Assembly (NCBI GenBank): GCA_938038205.1 | Contig: CALHSA010000016.1 | Span: 1 to 56,488, forward strand | DNA: 56,488 bases | Source of the DNA: an uncultured bacterium | GTDB lineage: Bacteria; Bdellovibrionota_C; UBA2361; JANWWW01 | Reading direction: 5' to 3' | Shown: positions 41,754 to 50,542 of the stretch, one piece after another | Layout: every line of letters starts with the position of its first letter | How positions within the stretch are numbered: position 1 is the stretch's first letter | Made by a program: the position numbers and the translations under genes | The notes under the pieces: generated by a model | Seen by the model: the letters and a program-made list of their open reading frames with translations, nothing else | Databases searched by the model: none | Told to the model about the DNA's origin: nothing

Positions 41754-42281
41754 TTAAAAAACAAAAGGATATACATATCTGTTTATACACTCAACAAAAA
41801 CATAATCCCATGGATCCATGATACGAAGACATGGAGAAGCGGATTTTTTTTCTTCTGTTACACCATTAATCACCACTTTTACAGATTTATCACCGTTTGC
41901 AAATAACAAAGCAAAAACATCATTTTCGGTCAAGCGTGTATAAGCAAAATTTTCGGGATTCCTAATAAATTTTTTACCCTCTAAGAAAATCGAATCATCA
42001 TCACTTTTTATAAAAACCAAGAACTCATTTAGTTTATTAGCCGAGAAATCAGTATAAAATGTAACCGCAACCGCATCATCGATAACAGTTTTTGGTGCTG
42101 GTAAAACTAATGGATTTGTTGAATTAATTCTCCCCTCAAATAATAGTTGATTTGAACTCATTGAGATAACCGCTATTTCAAGTTCACGAATACTTGAATA
42201 GATTTGTGAGACAGGACAAATATGCAAATACAAAGGTTTATCAATGGCTGGAAGATAAACTAAATATGTCGCTTTTTTCAT
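41754..42281 (-). CDS. Unknown protein B of the HerA operon (175 aa)
   Basis: I do not recognise this protein. It is soluble and strand-rich (ATYLVYLPAI, LEIAVISMSS, AVAVTFYTDF, EFLVFIKSD, SVKVVINGV), so a beta-sandwich is likely. It ends MDPWDYVFVECINRYVYPFVF, an aromatic tail similar in layout to that of protein C (LDPFYIAFLPGFF), which suggests the two could be distant paralogues. It lies 8 bases after protein C and abuts protein A. Confidence 0.6.
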   Translation of the reverse strand: MKKATYLVYLPAIDKPLYLHICPVSQIYSSIRELEIAVISMSSNQLLFEGRINSTNPLVLPAPKTVIDDAVAVTFYTDFSANKLNEFLVFIKSDDDSIFLEGKKFIRNPENFAYTRLTENDVFALLFANGDKSVKVVINGVTEEKKSASPCLRIMDPWDYVFVECINRYVYPFVF

Positions 42282-42289
42282 AAGCGTGG

Positions 42290-42796
42290 TTAGAAAAAAC
42301 CTGGTAAAAAAGCAATATAAAAGGGATCTAAAAAACTTAGCTTAAACCCCTCTTCAGTTTTTATTGGCAAACACGTGACCCCCTGCGAACACTTAAAAGA
42401 TGTATAAAAACTTCCTTTATGAACTCTTACATTGCTCCAACTGTTATTAAGATTAAGTAAGAATAAACATTTTATAGAAGGAGGGAGTGAGACAATTGAA
42501 TTACCGCTTATAAACTTCATCTGTAATAGTTTGAAATACTTGGAATCAGAATGCAAATAACAATTAATAAAACCGGATAAAAGTTTTATGTAACCGAGAA
42601 CTATCCTATACTCCTTAGATACCCTAACAGGGAAAACCGAGGATAACTCCATTGTAACAGGGCTTTGGCTTTCCACTTTCAAAGTATTAACTAATCCTCC
42701 AGAAAGGTCATATAACTCAACTTTAGCCTCAGAATCTGCTGGAGGAAAAGTTATTAGAAAACGAGTCTTAAGTGGCTGAAAAATAGGAATAAACAT
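42290..42796 (-). CDS. Unknown protein C of the HerA operon (168 aa)
   Basis: I do not recognise this protein. The ATG at 42796 is preferred over TTG at 42802. It is a strand-rich protein of 168 residues: RFLITFPPAD, KVELYDLSGG, YRIVLGYIKLLSG, CLFLLNLN and SFLDPFYIAFLPGFF at the C-terminus. No signal peptide or membrane helix is evident. It is the first gene of the operon and is divergent from prkA with about 100 bases between. Frame length, orientation and spacing support a real gene, but nothing in the sequence names its function. Confidence 0.6.
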   Translation of the reverse strand: MFIPIFQPLKTRFLITFPPADSEAKVELYDLSGGLVNTLKVESQSPVTMELSSVFPVRVSKEYRIVLGYIKLLSGFINCYLHSDSKYFKLLQMKFISGNSIVSLPPSIKCLFLLNLNNSWSNVRVHKGSFYTSFKCSQGVTCLPIKTEEGFKLSFLDPFYIAFLPGFF

Positions 42797-42810
42797 TCTC
42801 AAATATTTTT

Positions 42811-42837
42811 ATTTTAGATCCTGAGAAAAATTTTTAA
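42811..42837 (-). promoter_or_regulatory. Promoter candidate of the HerA operon (TTAAAA / TAAAAT)
   Basis: On the minus strand, TTAAAA (42837-42832) and TAAAAT (42816-42811, context TCTAAAATA) are 15 bases apart, somewhat short. The predicted leader to the ATG at 42796 is about 8 bases. The rest of the gap toward prkA contains a pyrimidine-rich stretch (TCTCCTCTTGCCTTCTC) before the prkA ATG, with no Shine-Dalgarno sequence. Confidence 0.4.
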
Positions 42838-42896
42838 CAACAAGATCGGGGATTTACGAAAAATTCTGAATAGTCTCCTCTTGCCTTCTCATCTTA

Positions 42897-44846
42897 ATGA
42901 ATGTGGAAACTAAAGGTTATAAAGACGAGATACTTAATATTATTGAGGCAGACCGAGAACGCAGAAAAAAAACAGAGTGGAGAGGAACGGTTTTAGATTA
43001 TATTGAGTTGGTTAAAAAAAATCCAAAAATTGTCCAATCGGCTCACGAGAGGATCTTTAACATGATTGTAGAGCATGGCGTAAGGGAGCCTGACTACGAT
43101 GCTAACCCTAAGCTTAAAAGAATCTTTGGTAATCAAAAGATTAAAATTTACAACTTCTTTGCCTCTGAGTTCTTTGGCTTAGAGAAGACGATACAGAATT
43201 TAGTGCGATATTTTCAATCTGCTGCCTTAAAGGGGGAAGAAAGCAGACAAGTATTATTTTTAGTTGGCCCGGTTGGCTCAGGCAAAAGTTCATTGGTTGA
43301 GAGAATCAAGAGAGGGCTTGAAGCTTTAGATCCATTCTACGCTCTTGAAGATGACCCAATGTTTAGCGAACCTTTAACTATCATACCAAGACATTTAAGA
43401 CCTCAATTTGAAGAAATACTTGGAGTAAAAATTGAAGGCGATATTAACCCTGTAGTGAGGTATCGACTCTTAAACGAATTTAAAGGTAAATGGGAGAATT
43501 ACCCTGTTGCAACTTACTCTTTTTCAATAAGAGCCAGAAGAGGTATTGGAGTGGTGCCACCAGTGGATCCTAACAATCAAGATACTAGCGTTTTAATCGG
43601 AAGTGAGGATATATCCAAACTTGACAAATACTCTGAAGGAGACCCTCGTGTTTTAGATTTAACGGGAGCACTTAATAGAGGCAACCGAGGACTTGTCGAG
43701 TTTATTGAGATTTTTAAGAATGAAGTTGAGTATTTACACACTATTATTACGGCAACACAAGAAAAAAGCATTCCTGCTCCTGGAAGGCATGGAATGATTT
43801 ACGTAGATACGTGCATTATTGCACATTCGAATGAAAGTGAGTGGAAAAAGTTTCGATCAGATCCAACCAACGAAGCAATACTGGATAGATTAGTGATTTT
43901 AAAAGTACCTTATAACCTGAGGCTTGATGAGGAGATAAAAATTTATCGCAAAATTCTACGAAACTCAAATTTTAAAGCTGATATTGCCCCAAATACGTTA
44001 GAGATTGCTGCTATGTTTGCTATTTTATCTAGGCTTGAGCCTACAAATAAATGTGATTTATTAACCAAGCTTAAACTTTACAATGGTGAGGAAGTAATTG
44101 AAAAAGGAAAAACTAAAAAAATAGATGTACAAGAGTTGATGAGCGAGGCAAAAAACGAGGGAATGCACGGCATCTCTACCCGCTTTATAATGAAAGCCAT
44201 CGATAATGCACTCTCTGATAACATAGAGCTTAATTGTATCCATCCTTTATCTGTCAAAGAGTCTTTGATAAATATGGTTAGAGAGGGTGATTTTCCAGAA
44301 GATCAAAAAAAACATTTATTAGAACTTTTACAAGATACTATCCACAAAGAATATTTGCGACTGTTAGAACAAGATATAACGAAAGCCTTCGTGTATTCAT
44401 TTGAGGAACAAGCTGAGGCACTCTTCCAGAACTACTTGGATCACGCTGAAGCGTATGTAACTCGGAAAAAAGTTAAAGATAAATCAACGGGAGAAGACCT
44501 TGATCCTGATGAAAACTTTTTAAGGAGTATAGAAGAGGCGATTGGTATCACTGGATCAGCTTGCGATAATTTTAGACAAGAGGTCATAGCTTATCTCTGG
44601 TCTGCTCTTCGAAGGAACGAGAAATTAACTTACAAATCTTATGAGCCTTTAAGACAAGGTATTGAAAATAAATTGATGTTCTCTGTAAGGGATCTAGTTC
44701 GAATTACAACCAAAGCAACCACAAGAGATGAAGAGCAAAAAGAGAGATATGACAAAATAACTAAACAAATGATTGAGATGGGGTATCCTCCAAACTGTAT
44801 CGATATTTTACTCAAATTCGCAGCAAATAATCTTTGGAAGGATTAA
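42897..44846 (+). CDS. prkA: PrkA/YeaG-type serine protein kinase (AAA+)
   Basis: This 649-residue protein has the PrkA blocks. The N-terminal AAA domain carries VGPVGSGKSSLVERI at about 121-135, and YVDTCIIAHSNESEW marks the motor region. A C-terminal kinase-like domain follows (ISTRFIMKAIDNAL, DEEQKERYDKITKQMIEMGYP). YeaG-type kinases act in starvation and nitrogen-stress responses. The operon continues with the DUF444 protein (overlap 1 base) and SpoVR, the conserved triad yeaG-yeaH-ycgB. No Shine-Dalgarno sequence is seen before the ATG. Substrates are not inferable. Confidence 0.95.
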   Translation: MNVETKGYKDEILNIIEADRERRKKTEWRGTVLDYIELVKKNPKIVQSAHERIFNMIVEHGVREPDYDANPKLKRIFGNQKIKIYNFFASEFFGLEKTIQNLVRYFQSAALKGEESRQVLFLVGPVGSGKSSLVERIKRGLEALDPFYALEDDPMFSEPLTIIPRHLRPQFEEILGVKIEGDINPVVRYRLLNEFKGKWENYPVATYSFSIRARRGIGVVPPVDPNNQDTSVLIGSEDISKLDKYSEGDPRVLDLTGALNRGNRGLVEFIEIFKNEVEYLHTIITATQEKSIPAPGRHGMIYVDTCIIAHSNESEWKKFRSDPTNEAILDRLVILKVPYNLRLDEEIKIYRKILRNSNFKADIAPNTLEIAAMFAILSRLEPTNKCDLLTKLKLYNGEEVIEKGKTKKIDVQELMSEAKNEGMHGISTRFIMKAIDNALSDNIELNCIHPLSVKESLINMVREGDFPEDQKKHLLELLQDTIHKEYLRLLEQDITKAFVYSFEEQAEALFQNYLDHAEAYVTRKKVKDKSTGEDLDPDENFLRSIEEAIGITGSACDNFRQEVIAYLWSALRRNEKLTYKSYEPLRQGIENKLMFSVRDLVRITTKATTRDEEQKERYDKITKQMIEMGYPPNCIDILLKFAANNLWKD

Positions 44847-45985
44847 TGTGCGCTATTTTTCGGGACACAGCCGATACTGACCTATCGGATCAAACTGCAA
44901 AAGATAGAAGGCGACACTTAGAAAAAGTAAAACAGTCAATAAGGGATAATATTGGTGAAATAATAGCTGAGGAATCAATAATTGGACAAAATAAAGATAA
45001 GCTCATCAAGGTACCTATCAAGACAATTAAGGAATTTAGGTTTATATTTGGTGATAACTCAAACCGAGTCGCTCAGGGAAATGGTAAACAATCTGTGGGG
45101 GATGTGTTTGAATCCTCTCCCGAAACAAAAGACTCTATCGGGCCAGCAGGTGACCAGCCCGGGATAGATGCGCTTGAAACCGAGATTACTCTTGAAGAGT
45201 TGATTGACATAATGTTTGATGACTTACAGCTACCAGATCTTGAGAAAAAGAAACTAAAAAAAATAATCAGCAAGTCTGGACTAAAAAGAAAAGGCCATAG
45301 GAAACAAGGTATACGACCACGATTAGATAAGAGATTAAGCGCAAAGAATAGAGTGAAAAGAAAAATAGCCAGTAAATCAAGTGAACCAGATTTTCCTTTT
45401 CATGAAAGAGATCTCAGATATTTTTTTGTCAAACCCAAGCCTAAAGAGTCAGTAAATGCAGTGACAATTTGCATAATGGATACTTCTGGATCAATGACAA
45501 CGACAAAAAAGTATCTAGCAAGAAGTTTTTACTTTCTTCTGTATAATTTTATTCGATCAAAATATGAAAACTCAGAGATAGTATTCATAGCCCATCATAC
45601 TGAAGCTAAAGAGGTATCCGAATTAGAGTTCTTTCATAGGGTGGAGTCAGGAGGTACGTACATTTCCTCAGGTTATGAAAAAGCTATTGAAATTATCTTT
45701 TCAAGGTATCATCCCTCCTCATGGAACATATACGTTTTTCATTGTTCAGACGGAGATAATTACTACTCGGACAACGAGAGAGCAGTGCAATTAGCAGAGG
45801 AATTATGTAAGTATTGTAATCTATTCGGTTATGGGGAGATAAAACCTCATGGCTCTAGTTATTATAGTGGTACAATGCTAGACATTTATTCCAGAATAAA
45901 CAGGAGCAATTTTCACACTGTTCTAATACAAACAAAAGAAGATATTTATCCAGCACTAAGAGATTTCTTATCAAGAGAAAAATAG
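44846..45985 (+). CDS. YeaH/DUF444 von Willebrand factor A-domain protein
   Basis: The ATG at 44846 overlaps the prkA stop by one base (TAATG) and has GGAAGG 5 bases upstream, so this start is preferred over the TTG at 44834. The 379-residue protein has a charged N-terminal half (FRDTADTDLSDQTAKDRRRH) and a DUF444 VWA domain with the MIDAS motif DTSGSM at about 211-216. The C-terminal blocks are SGGTYISSGYEKA and HCSDGDNYYSDN. It is the partner of PrkA and SpoVR in a widely conserved stress operon. Confidence 0.93.
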   Translation: MCAIFRDTADTDLSDQTAKDRRRHLEKVKQSIRDNIGEIIAEESIIGQNKDKLIKVPIKTIKEFRFIFGDNSNRVAQGNGKQSVGDVFESSPETKDSIGPAGDQPGIDALETEITLEELIDIMFDDLQLPDLEKKKLKKIISKSGLKRKGHRKQGIRPRLDKRLSAKNRVKRKIASKSSEPDFPFHERDLRYFFVKPKPKESVNAVTICIMDTSGSMTTTKKYLARSFYFLLYNFIRSKYENSEIVFIAHHTEAKEVSELEFFHRVESGGTYISSGYEKAIEIIFSRYHPSSWNIYVFHCSDGDNYYSDNERAVQLAEELCKYCNLFGYGEIKPHGSSYYSGTMLDIYSRINRSNFHTVLIQTKEDIYPALRDFLSREK

Positions 45986-45986
45986 T

Positions 45987-47306
45987 ATGTATTCCTTAGA
46001 GTATTGGGATGAGAGAATTCTTGAAATTGTTAAAAAACTTGAGTTAGATACATATGACCAAGAGTTCCTTGTTGTTAATCACAATCAGATGATTGGATAC
46101 ATTGCATATGGAGGAATGCCTTCAAGATATAGTCACTGGTCCTTTGGGAAAGCTTACGAGAGAACTAAATCTTTATATTCATATGGTGTTACAGGACTAC
46201 CATATGAGATGGTGATCAACTCCGATCCATGTCTTGCATATTTAATGAAAGACAACTCATTATGTTTACAAATTCTTACAATAGCCCACGTTTATGGTCA
46301 CAATAACTTCTTTAAAGTTAATCAGTATTTCGTCAATTCTCCAGTTAAAGCAAAAGATGCATTATACATGTTCAAGATTCACGCAAGAATGGTAAAAGAG
46401 TTCATTGAAGATCCTTCGATTGGATTAGATCAGGTTGAAAGTACGATTGACCACGCTCACTGCTTACGATTTCATAACTCATCAAATTACTTAATTAAAG
46501 CATCACCCGAACAGGAAAAAAATATATTTGGTTTTGATCTCAGAGAGAATCTTCTTGGATTTATTGCTAAGAACTCTAAAAGTTTAAAGGATTGGCAGAG
46601 ATACCTACTAGAAATGATCGAGAAAGAGAGTTTTTATTTTCTGCCACAGTTGGAAACAAAAATAATGAATGAAGGTTGGGCATCACTTATTCATTACATA
46701 ATTTTAAAGCAATTGAATTTACCTCCGGATTTACATTTAGAGTTTATTGTAAATCACTCACAAGTTTTAAAGCCCAGTTTTGGAAGTTTAAATCCATATC
46801 ACATTGGCTTTGTGATCTTATCAAGAATATACTCCTCCATCTCTGGAGATTTTGACCCGCATAAAATAACAAGTGACGATCCTGGTTTTATTTCATTAAA
46901 AAAAATTATTTCTGAGGAAAGAGACTCATCGTTTCTTCGAAGGTTCCTTACAAAGGAATTAGCAGAGGAACTGTACCTTTTTGAGCATTCAAAAAAAGGT
47001 AAAAATAGGGTTGTGTCCCGTTTACCAAACTGTGATGATTACAACTCTTTTAGGGAGACTTTAATCAAACAAATAGGTATGTTAAGTATTCCCAAAATAG
47101 TTGTTAAAGATATTCTGCCTTCGAATACTCTTATTTTAGAGCACCGTTTTGATGACAGAGAATTAAATTTAGAGTGGGCAGAGAAAACTCTAAAATCAAT
47201 TCACTGGCTATGGGGCAATGATTGTATTTTGGAAACAATTTTAAATGGAAACAAAGTTCTTTTAAAATGCACAAATAACGAGGTTAAAATTGAAAAACTT
47301 AGTTAA
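45987..47306 (+). CDS. SpoVR/YcgB-family protein
   Basis: This 439-residue protein matches SpoVR throughout: GGMPSRYSHWSFGKAYERTK, INSDPCLAYLMKDNSL, IAHVYGHNNFFKVN, ENLLGFIAKNS (ERNLLYFIAKN-like), KIMNEGWASLIHYII and LNPYHIGFVIL. The His and Glu residues in these blocks are invariant in the family, though the biochemical role is unknown. It is the third gene of the PrkA triad, starting one base after yeaH. It converges on the ABC exporter gene with an 8-base overlap. Confidence 0.95.
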   Translation: MYSLEYWDERILEIVKKLELDTYDQEFLVVNHNQMIGYIAYGGMPSRYSHWSFGKAYERTKSLYSYGVTGLPYEMVINSDPCLAYLMKDNSLCLQILTIAHVYGHNNFFKVNQYFVNSPVKAKDALYMFKIHARMVKEFIEDPSIGLDQVESTIDHAHCLRFHNSSNYLIKASPEQEKNIFGFDLRENLLGFIAKNSKSLKDWQRYLLEMIEKESFYFLPQLETKIMNEGWASLIHYIILKQLNLPPDLHLEFIVNHSQVLKPSFGSLNPYHIGFVILSRIYSSISGDFDPHKITSDDPGFISLKKIISEERDSSFLRRFLTKELAEELYLFEHSKKGKNRVVSRLPNCDDYNSFRETLIKQIGMLSIPKIVVKDILPSNTLILEHRFDDRELNLEWAEKTLKSIHWLWGNDCILETILNGNKVLLKCTNNEVKIEKLS

Positions 47307-48921
47307 CCCTATCAAAACTAACATACTTTTCTATATCAATTATGATATCTGAATATTTTAGCACCGTGGACCTATGAGAGATAAAAATTATAGTTTTCAT
47401 TTTTAATTTTTCAAAAATGAAATCAATTACTTTTTTCTCCGTTTCAACATCAAGCGCAGATGTAATTTCATCAAAAATATATATTTGAGAGTTCCTGCAC
47501 AAAGCATTTGCGATAAAAAGTCTTTGCTTCTCTCCTCCACTAATATCAAAAGCAAACTCACCTACATGGTTATTCTGCAACCTTTCAAAGATATGAAAAC
47601 AACCTAACTCAGTAAATATCCTCTGAAGTTCCGTTTCATTACATGAATAACCGAAATTCAACATGCCAAGATTTTCAAAAAAAACAGGAGATTGAGGTAC
47701 ATAAGTTATTATCTCGCGCAGATACTCATTATCAATCTGATCTAGCGGTATCCCACCAATCTTAATAATCCCATGGTGAGGTTTGTTATAACTTATTATT
47801 AAATCAGCTAAAGTTGATTTGCCTATACCACTTGGCCCTATGACGGCAACCTTACTACCAAAGGGTATACGTAATGAGAAACGGTCAAAAATTGTTTTGG
47901 AGTTGTATGAAAAACTTACTTCTTTAAGCTCAATATCAAAATTATCCAATCTCCGTACCGCACCAGTTAATGCGGGTTCTCTTTGTGAAAAAATAGTTTG
48001 AACCCTTTCTAGGGCCCCTAAAGTAGCACTTATATGAGTTTTAGTTTTACTAAGTTTTTTAATTGGACCATAAATAAACCCAAGCGTAGCCAAAACCCCA
48101 AAAAATTCTCCCTGAGTAACCACACCACTTTGAATTTGAGATACCCCAAAAAACAAAATAAATGTAACAATTAAAGCCGCAAGAACCTCATTAATGGGTA
48201 CTGAAATATTCTTTGTTAGATCAGCTCTTGTGGAGAACAATCTATTTAATTCAGAGAATTTTTTAAATGATTCTTGGAGAGCAGATTCAAGCTTAAAGGA
48301 TTTAAGAGTCTTAAATCCAAGGAGAGCATTGATTACAATCGAAGTTAATTTTCCAAGTTCAACTTGTGCGGTGTTTGCAAGATTTTTTGAGGTTTTTGAG
48401 ATTTTTTGCACTAAAAAAACTATTAATGGAGCAACTAAAATTATACTTAGCGAAATTCTCCAACTTAACCAGAAACTGGAGAAAATTAACGCTACCAAAC
48501 GAAGAGATTCTCTTAAAAATTCTGGAATATGGTTTACTACAAGCTCTTTTAAAAAGATTGTGTCATTAATAACTGTGGAGCTTAACTTTGAACCCCCCAA
48601 TTCAAGAACTTTTGATGGATTAAGATTAAGAATTAAGTTGAAAAGTTTAGACCTCACTTCAAATATGACCTGGTTACCCAAAGATGCAGCAAGCTTTATG
48701 TAAAAAAAATTCAAGATTCCCCGCAAAAGTCCAAGTGCTAAAAAAGATAGTGAAAATACAACTAATTCTGACTTATCACTTTGTATAACACTGTCAAAAA
48801 AAAACTTTATAAGAAAAGGAATAGCACCATCAGTGCCCCCAATTAGTATTGCCAGAATAGACAATACTAAAATTTGAACTCTAAATGGTTTAAGGATTTC
48901 AAATATTAATCTACTTTTCAC
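47299..48921 (-). CDS. ABC exporter, MsbA-like half transporter
   Basis: This 540-residue fused membrane/ATPase protein has six N-terminal helices with the coupling region LRESLRLVAL. The nucleotide-binding domain carries Walker A GPSGIGKST at about 360-368, Q-loop VPQSPVFFENL, signature ISGGEKQRLFIANAL, Walker B IYIFDEITSALD and the switch ISHRST. It probably exports lipid A or another lipid, or a drug. It starts GTG, overlaps the histidine kinase by 11 bases and closes the lolA-rimO-birA-kinase operon. Confidence 0.9.
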   Translation of the reverse strand: MKSRLIFEILKPFRVQILVLSILAILIGGTDGAIPFLIKFFFDSVIQSDKSELVVFSLSFLALGLLRGILNFFYIKLAASLGNQVIFEVRSKLFNLILNLNPSKVLELGGSKLSSTVINDTIFLKELVVNHIPEFLRESLRLVALIFSSFWLSWRISLSIILVAPLIVFLVQKISKTSKNLANTAQVELGKLTSIVINALLGFKTLKSFKLESALQESFKKFSELNRLFSTRADLTKNISVPINEVLAALIVTFILFFGVSQIQSGVVTQGEFFGVLATLGFIYGPIKKLSKTKTHISATLGALERVQTIFSQREPALTGAVRRLDNFDIELKEVSFSYNSKTIFDRFSLRIPFGSKVAVIGPSGIGKSTLADLIISYNKPHHGIIKIGGIPLDQIDNEYLREIITYVPQSPVFFENLGMLNFGYSCNETELQRIFTELGCFHIFERLQNNHVGEFAFDISGGEKQRLFIANALCRNSQIYIFDEITSALDVETEKKVIDFIFEKLKMKTIIFISHRSTVLKYSDIIIDIEKYVSFDRVN

Positions 48922-50542
48922 TGAAATTTGTATTATGTCGAACCTGTTTGTGAGTTTCTATTAAATCAATTATCTTCAAAGCTGCATCTTCAAGATTAAA
49001 AGGTTGAATTAAACATAAATCAAAACCACTTTTCACGCTCATCTCAATCTCAAAGTCAAAGGATTTTGGGCTTATCAAACCAAGTGGCACATGTTTACCT
49101 CCCGGCAAAGAACGTAAAACCTCGACAAACTCCCTTTGCCTCTTCCCAAGAAACTCAGTATCCACTAAAATCAAATCTACTGGATAGGAACCTACTAATG
49201 AATATAAATCCTCAAAAGTTTTGACAAAAGCAAGTTTAAAATTACGCTGTGCTAAATATCGAATTAATGCACGCAAGTTAGTATTAAGAGTTTCAGATAT
49301 TGCGAGCATAGCCCCTTTGCCATCAACAACCCTTTTCTCTGCAGTCTCCTCACTTTTTTCCTGGAGATCAGAAATTAGAAATCCTAAAGAAAATACGCTA
49401 CCCTCTCCCACCTCAGATTCAACTTCAATAACACCATCATTAAGCTCAACCAATTTCTTGACTAAAGCCAGCCCTAATCCTGTCCCAGTTTGCTCATTTA
49501 CACCAGGCTTATTTTCGCGTTCAAAAGGATCAAAAACTTTTGGCAAAAACTCAGGGGAAATACCTACACCGGTATCTTTTACACTGATAATAAAACGCTT
49601 ACCCTGAATCATCCCTTCAATAAACACGCTTCCACCTTTTTTGTTGTACTTTATAGCATTCGATAGAAGATTTAACATGATTTGTTTAATTTGCCTTTTA
49701 TCCGCAAAAATATGTACATCTTGATCCGGTAAATTTATAAAAATTTTTACATCTTTTTTAGAAGCAAAACTTCTCATCAAATCAACACACTCTCTCAATA
49801 ACTTTGAAATATTCAATGGTTTTTTATCAGCTGATGGACTAGCCTCAGTTTTTGCAAACTCAAGAATATCGTTAATCAAGGTTAGCAGATGTCTACAATT
49901 TTTTACTGCAATCTCTGCTAACTCTTTTGCCTCTTCAGATAAAGATTTCTCCTCTAGAATCATCTCTACTGAATTTAAAATATTACCTAATGGTCCTCGT
50001 ATTTCATGACTTAGGTTAGCTAAAAACCCGGTTCTAGCCTTAATGCTTTGCTCACTTAATTTTTTAAGTCGAAAAATTTCTGTTCTAAATTGTGATACCA
50101 ACATAGCAACTGCTGCTCTAAACCCTAACTCTTCAACAAGACGCTGCCTATAACCTACTAATTCTGAATTTGAGTAAACCTTAAAATTACCAAATTCTAA
50201 ATCCCCAACTGCTAACTTGAAAATCGTTTGTACAGAGTCAGGTTTTGGAACCCCAAAAGCAAAACTTTTATAAGCTGGAGCATCTATGGTCTCAGATAAA
50301 TTTATTTCAACAGATAAAATACCCGGTATTTTGAACAATTCTGATACTAGAGCTTTTAGCGGATCTGATAAAAACTCTTCCGAGAGAATTTTTACAACTC
50401 TCTCCTTCAAACTAAAGGTCAAATAAACTAAGCTGGAAATAGCAATTAGAGAGCTTAGCACGATTAAAGTGGTGTTGGTTAAGATTAAGCCTAAAACCAT
50501 TAAACACATTGAAACTAAGGAAGCGATAATTTTTAATCGCAT
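48911..50542 (-). CDS. Hybrid-like sensor histidine kinase with degenerate receiver domain
   Basis: This 543-residue kinase starts with two membrane helices (about 5-40) and no recognisable extracellular domain. It continues with a region of about 120 residues, a DHp domain with LSHEIRGPLGN (phospho-acceptor His at about 177) and an HATPase domain (NLLSNAIKYNKKGG, KDTGVGISPE, GTGLGLALVKKL). The C-terminal 130 residues fold like a receiver. They keep Asp in LILVDTEF, but the acidic pair is replaced (MLAISETLN) and the conserved Lys is Gln (LIQPF). It probably no longer accepts phosphate normally. No response regulator is adjacent. Confidence 0.9.
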   Translation of the reverse strand: MRLKIIASLVSMCLMVLGLILTNTTLIVLSSLIAISSLVYLTFSLKERVVKILSEEFLSDPLKALVSELFKIPGILSVEINLSETIDAPAYKSFAFGVPKPDSVQTIFKLAVGDLEFGNFKVYSNSELVGYRQRLVEELGFRAAVAMLVSQFRTEIFRLKKLSEQSIKARTGFLANLSHEIRGPLGNILNSVEMILEEKSLSEEAKELAEIAVKNCRHLLTLINDILEFAKTEASPSADKKPLNISKLLRECVDLMRSFASKKDVKIFINLPDQDVHIFADKRQIKQIMLNLLSNAIKYNKKGGSVFIEGMIQGKRFIISVKDTGVGISPEFLPKVFDPFERENKPGVNEQTGTGLGLALVKKLVELNDGVIEVESEVGEGSVFSLGFLISDLQEKSEETAEKRVVDGKGAMLAISETLNTNLRALIRYLAQRNFKLAFVKTFEDLYSLVGSYPVDLILVDTEFLGKRQREFVEVLRSLPGGKHVPLGLISPKSFDFEIEMSVKSGFDLCLIQPFNLEDAALKIIDLIETHKQVRHNTNFSEK

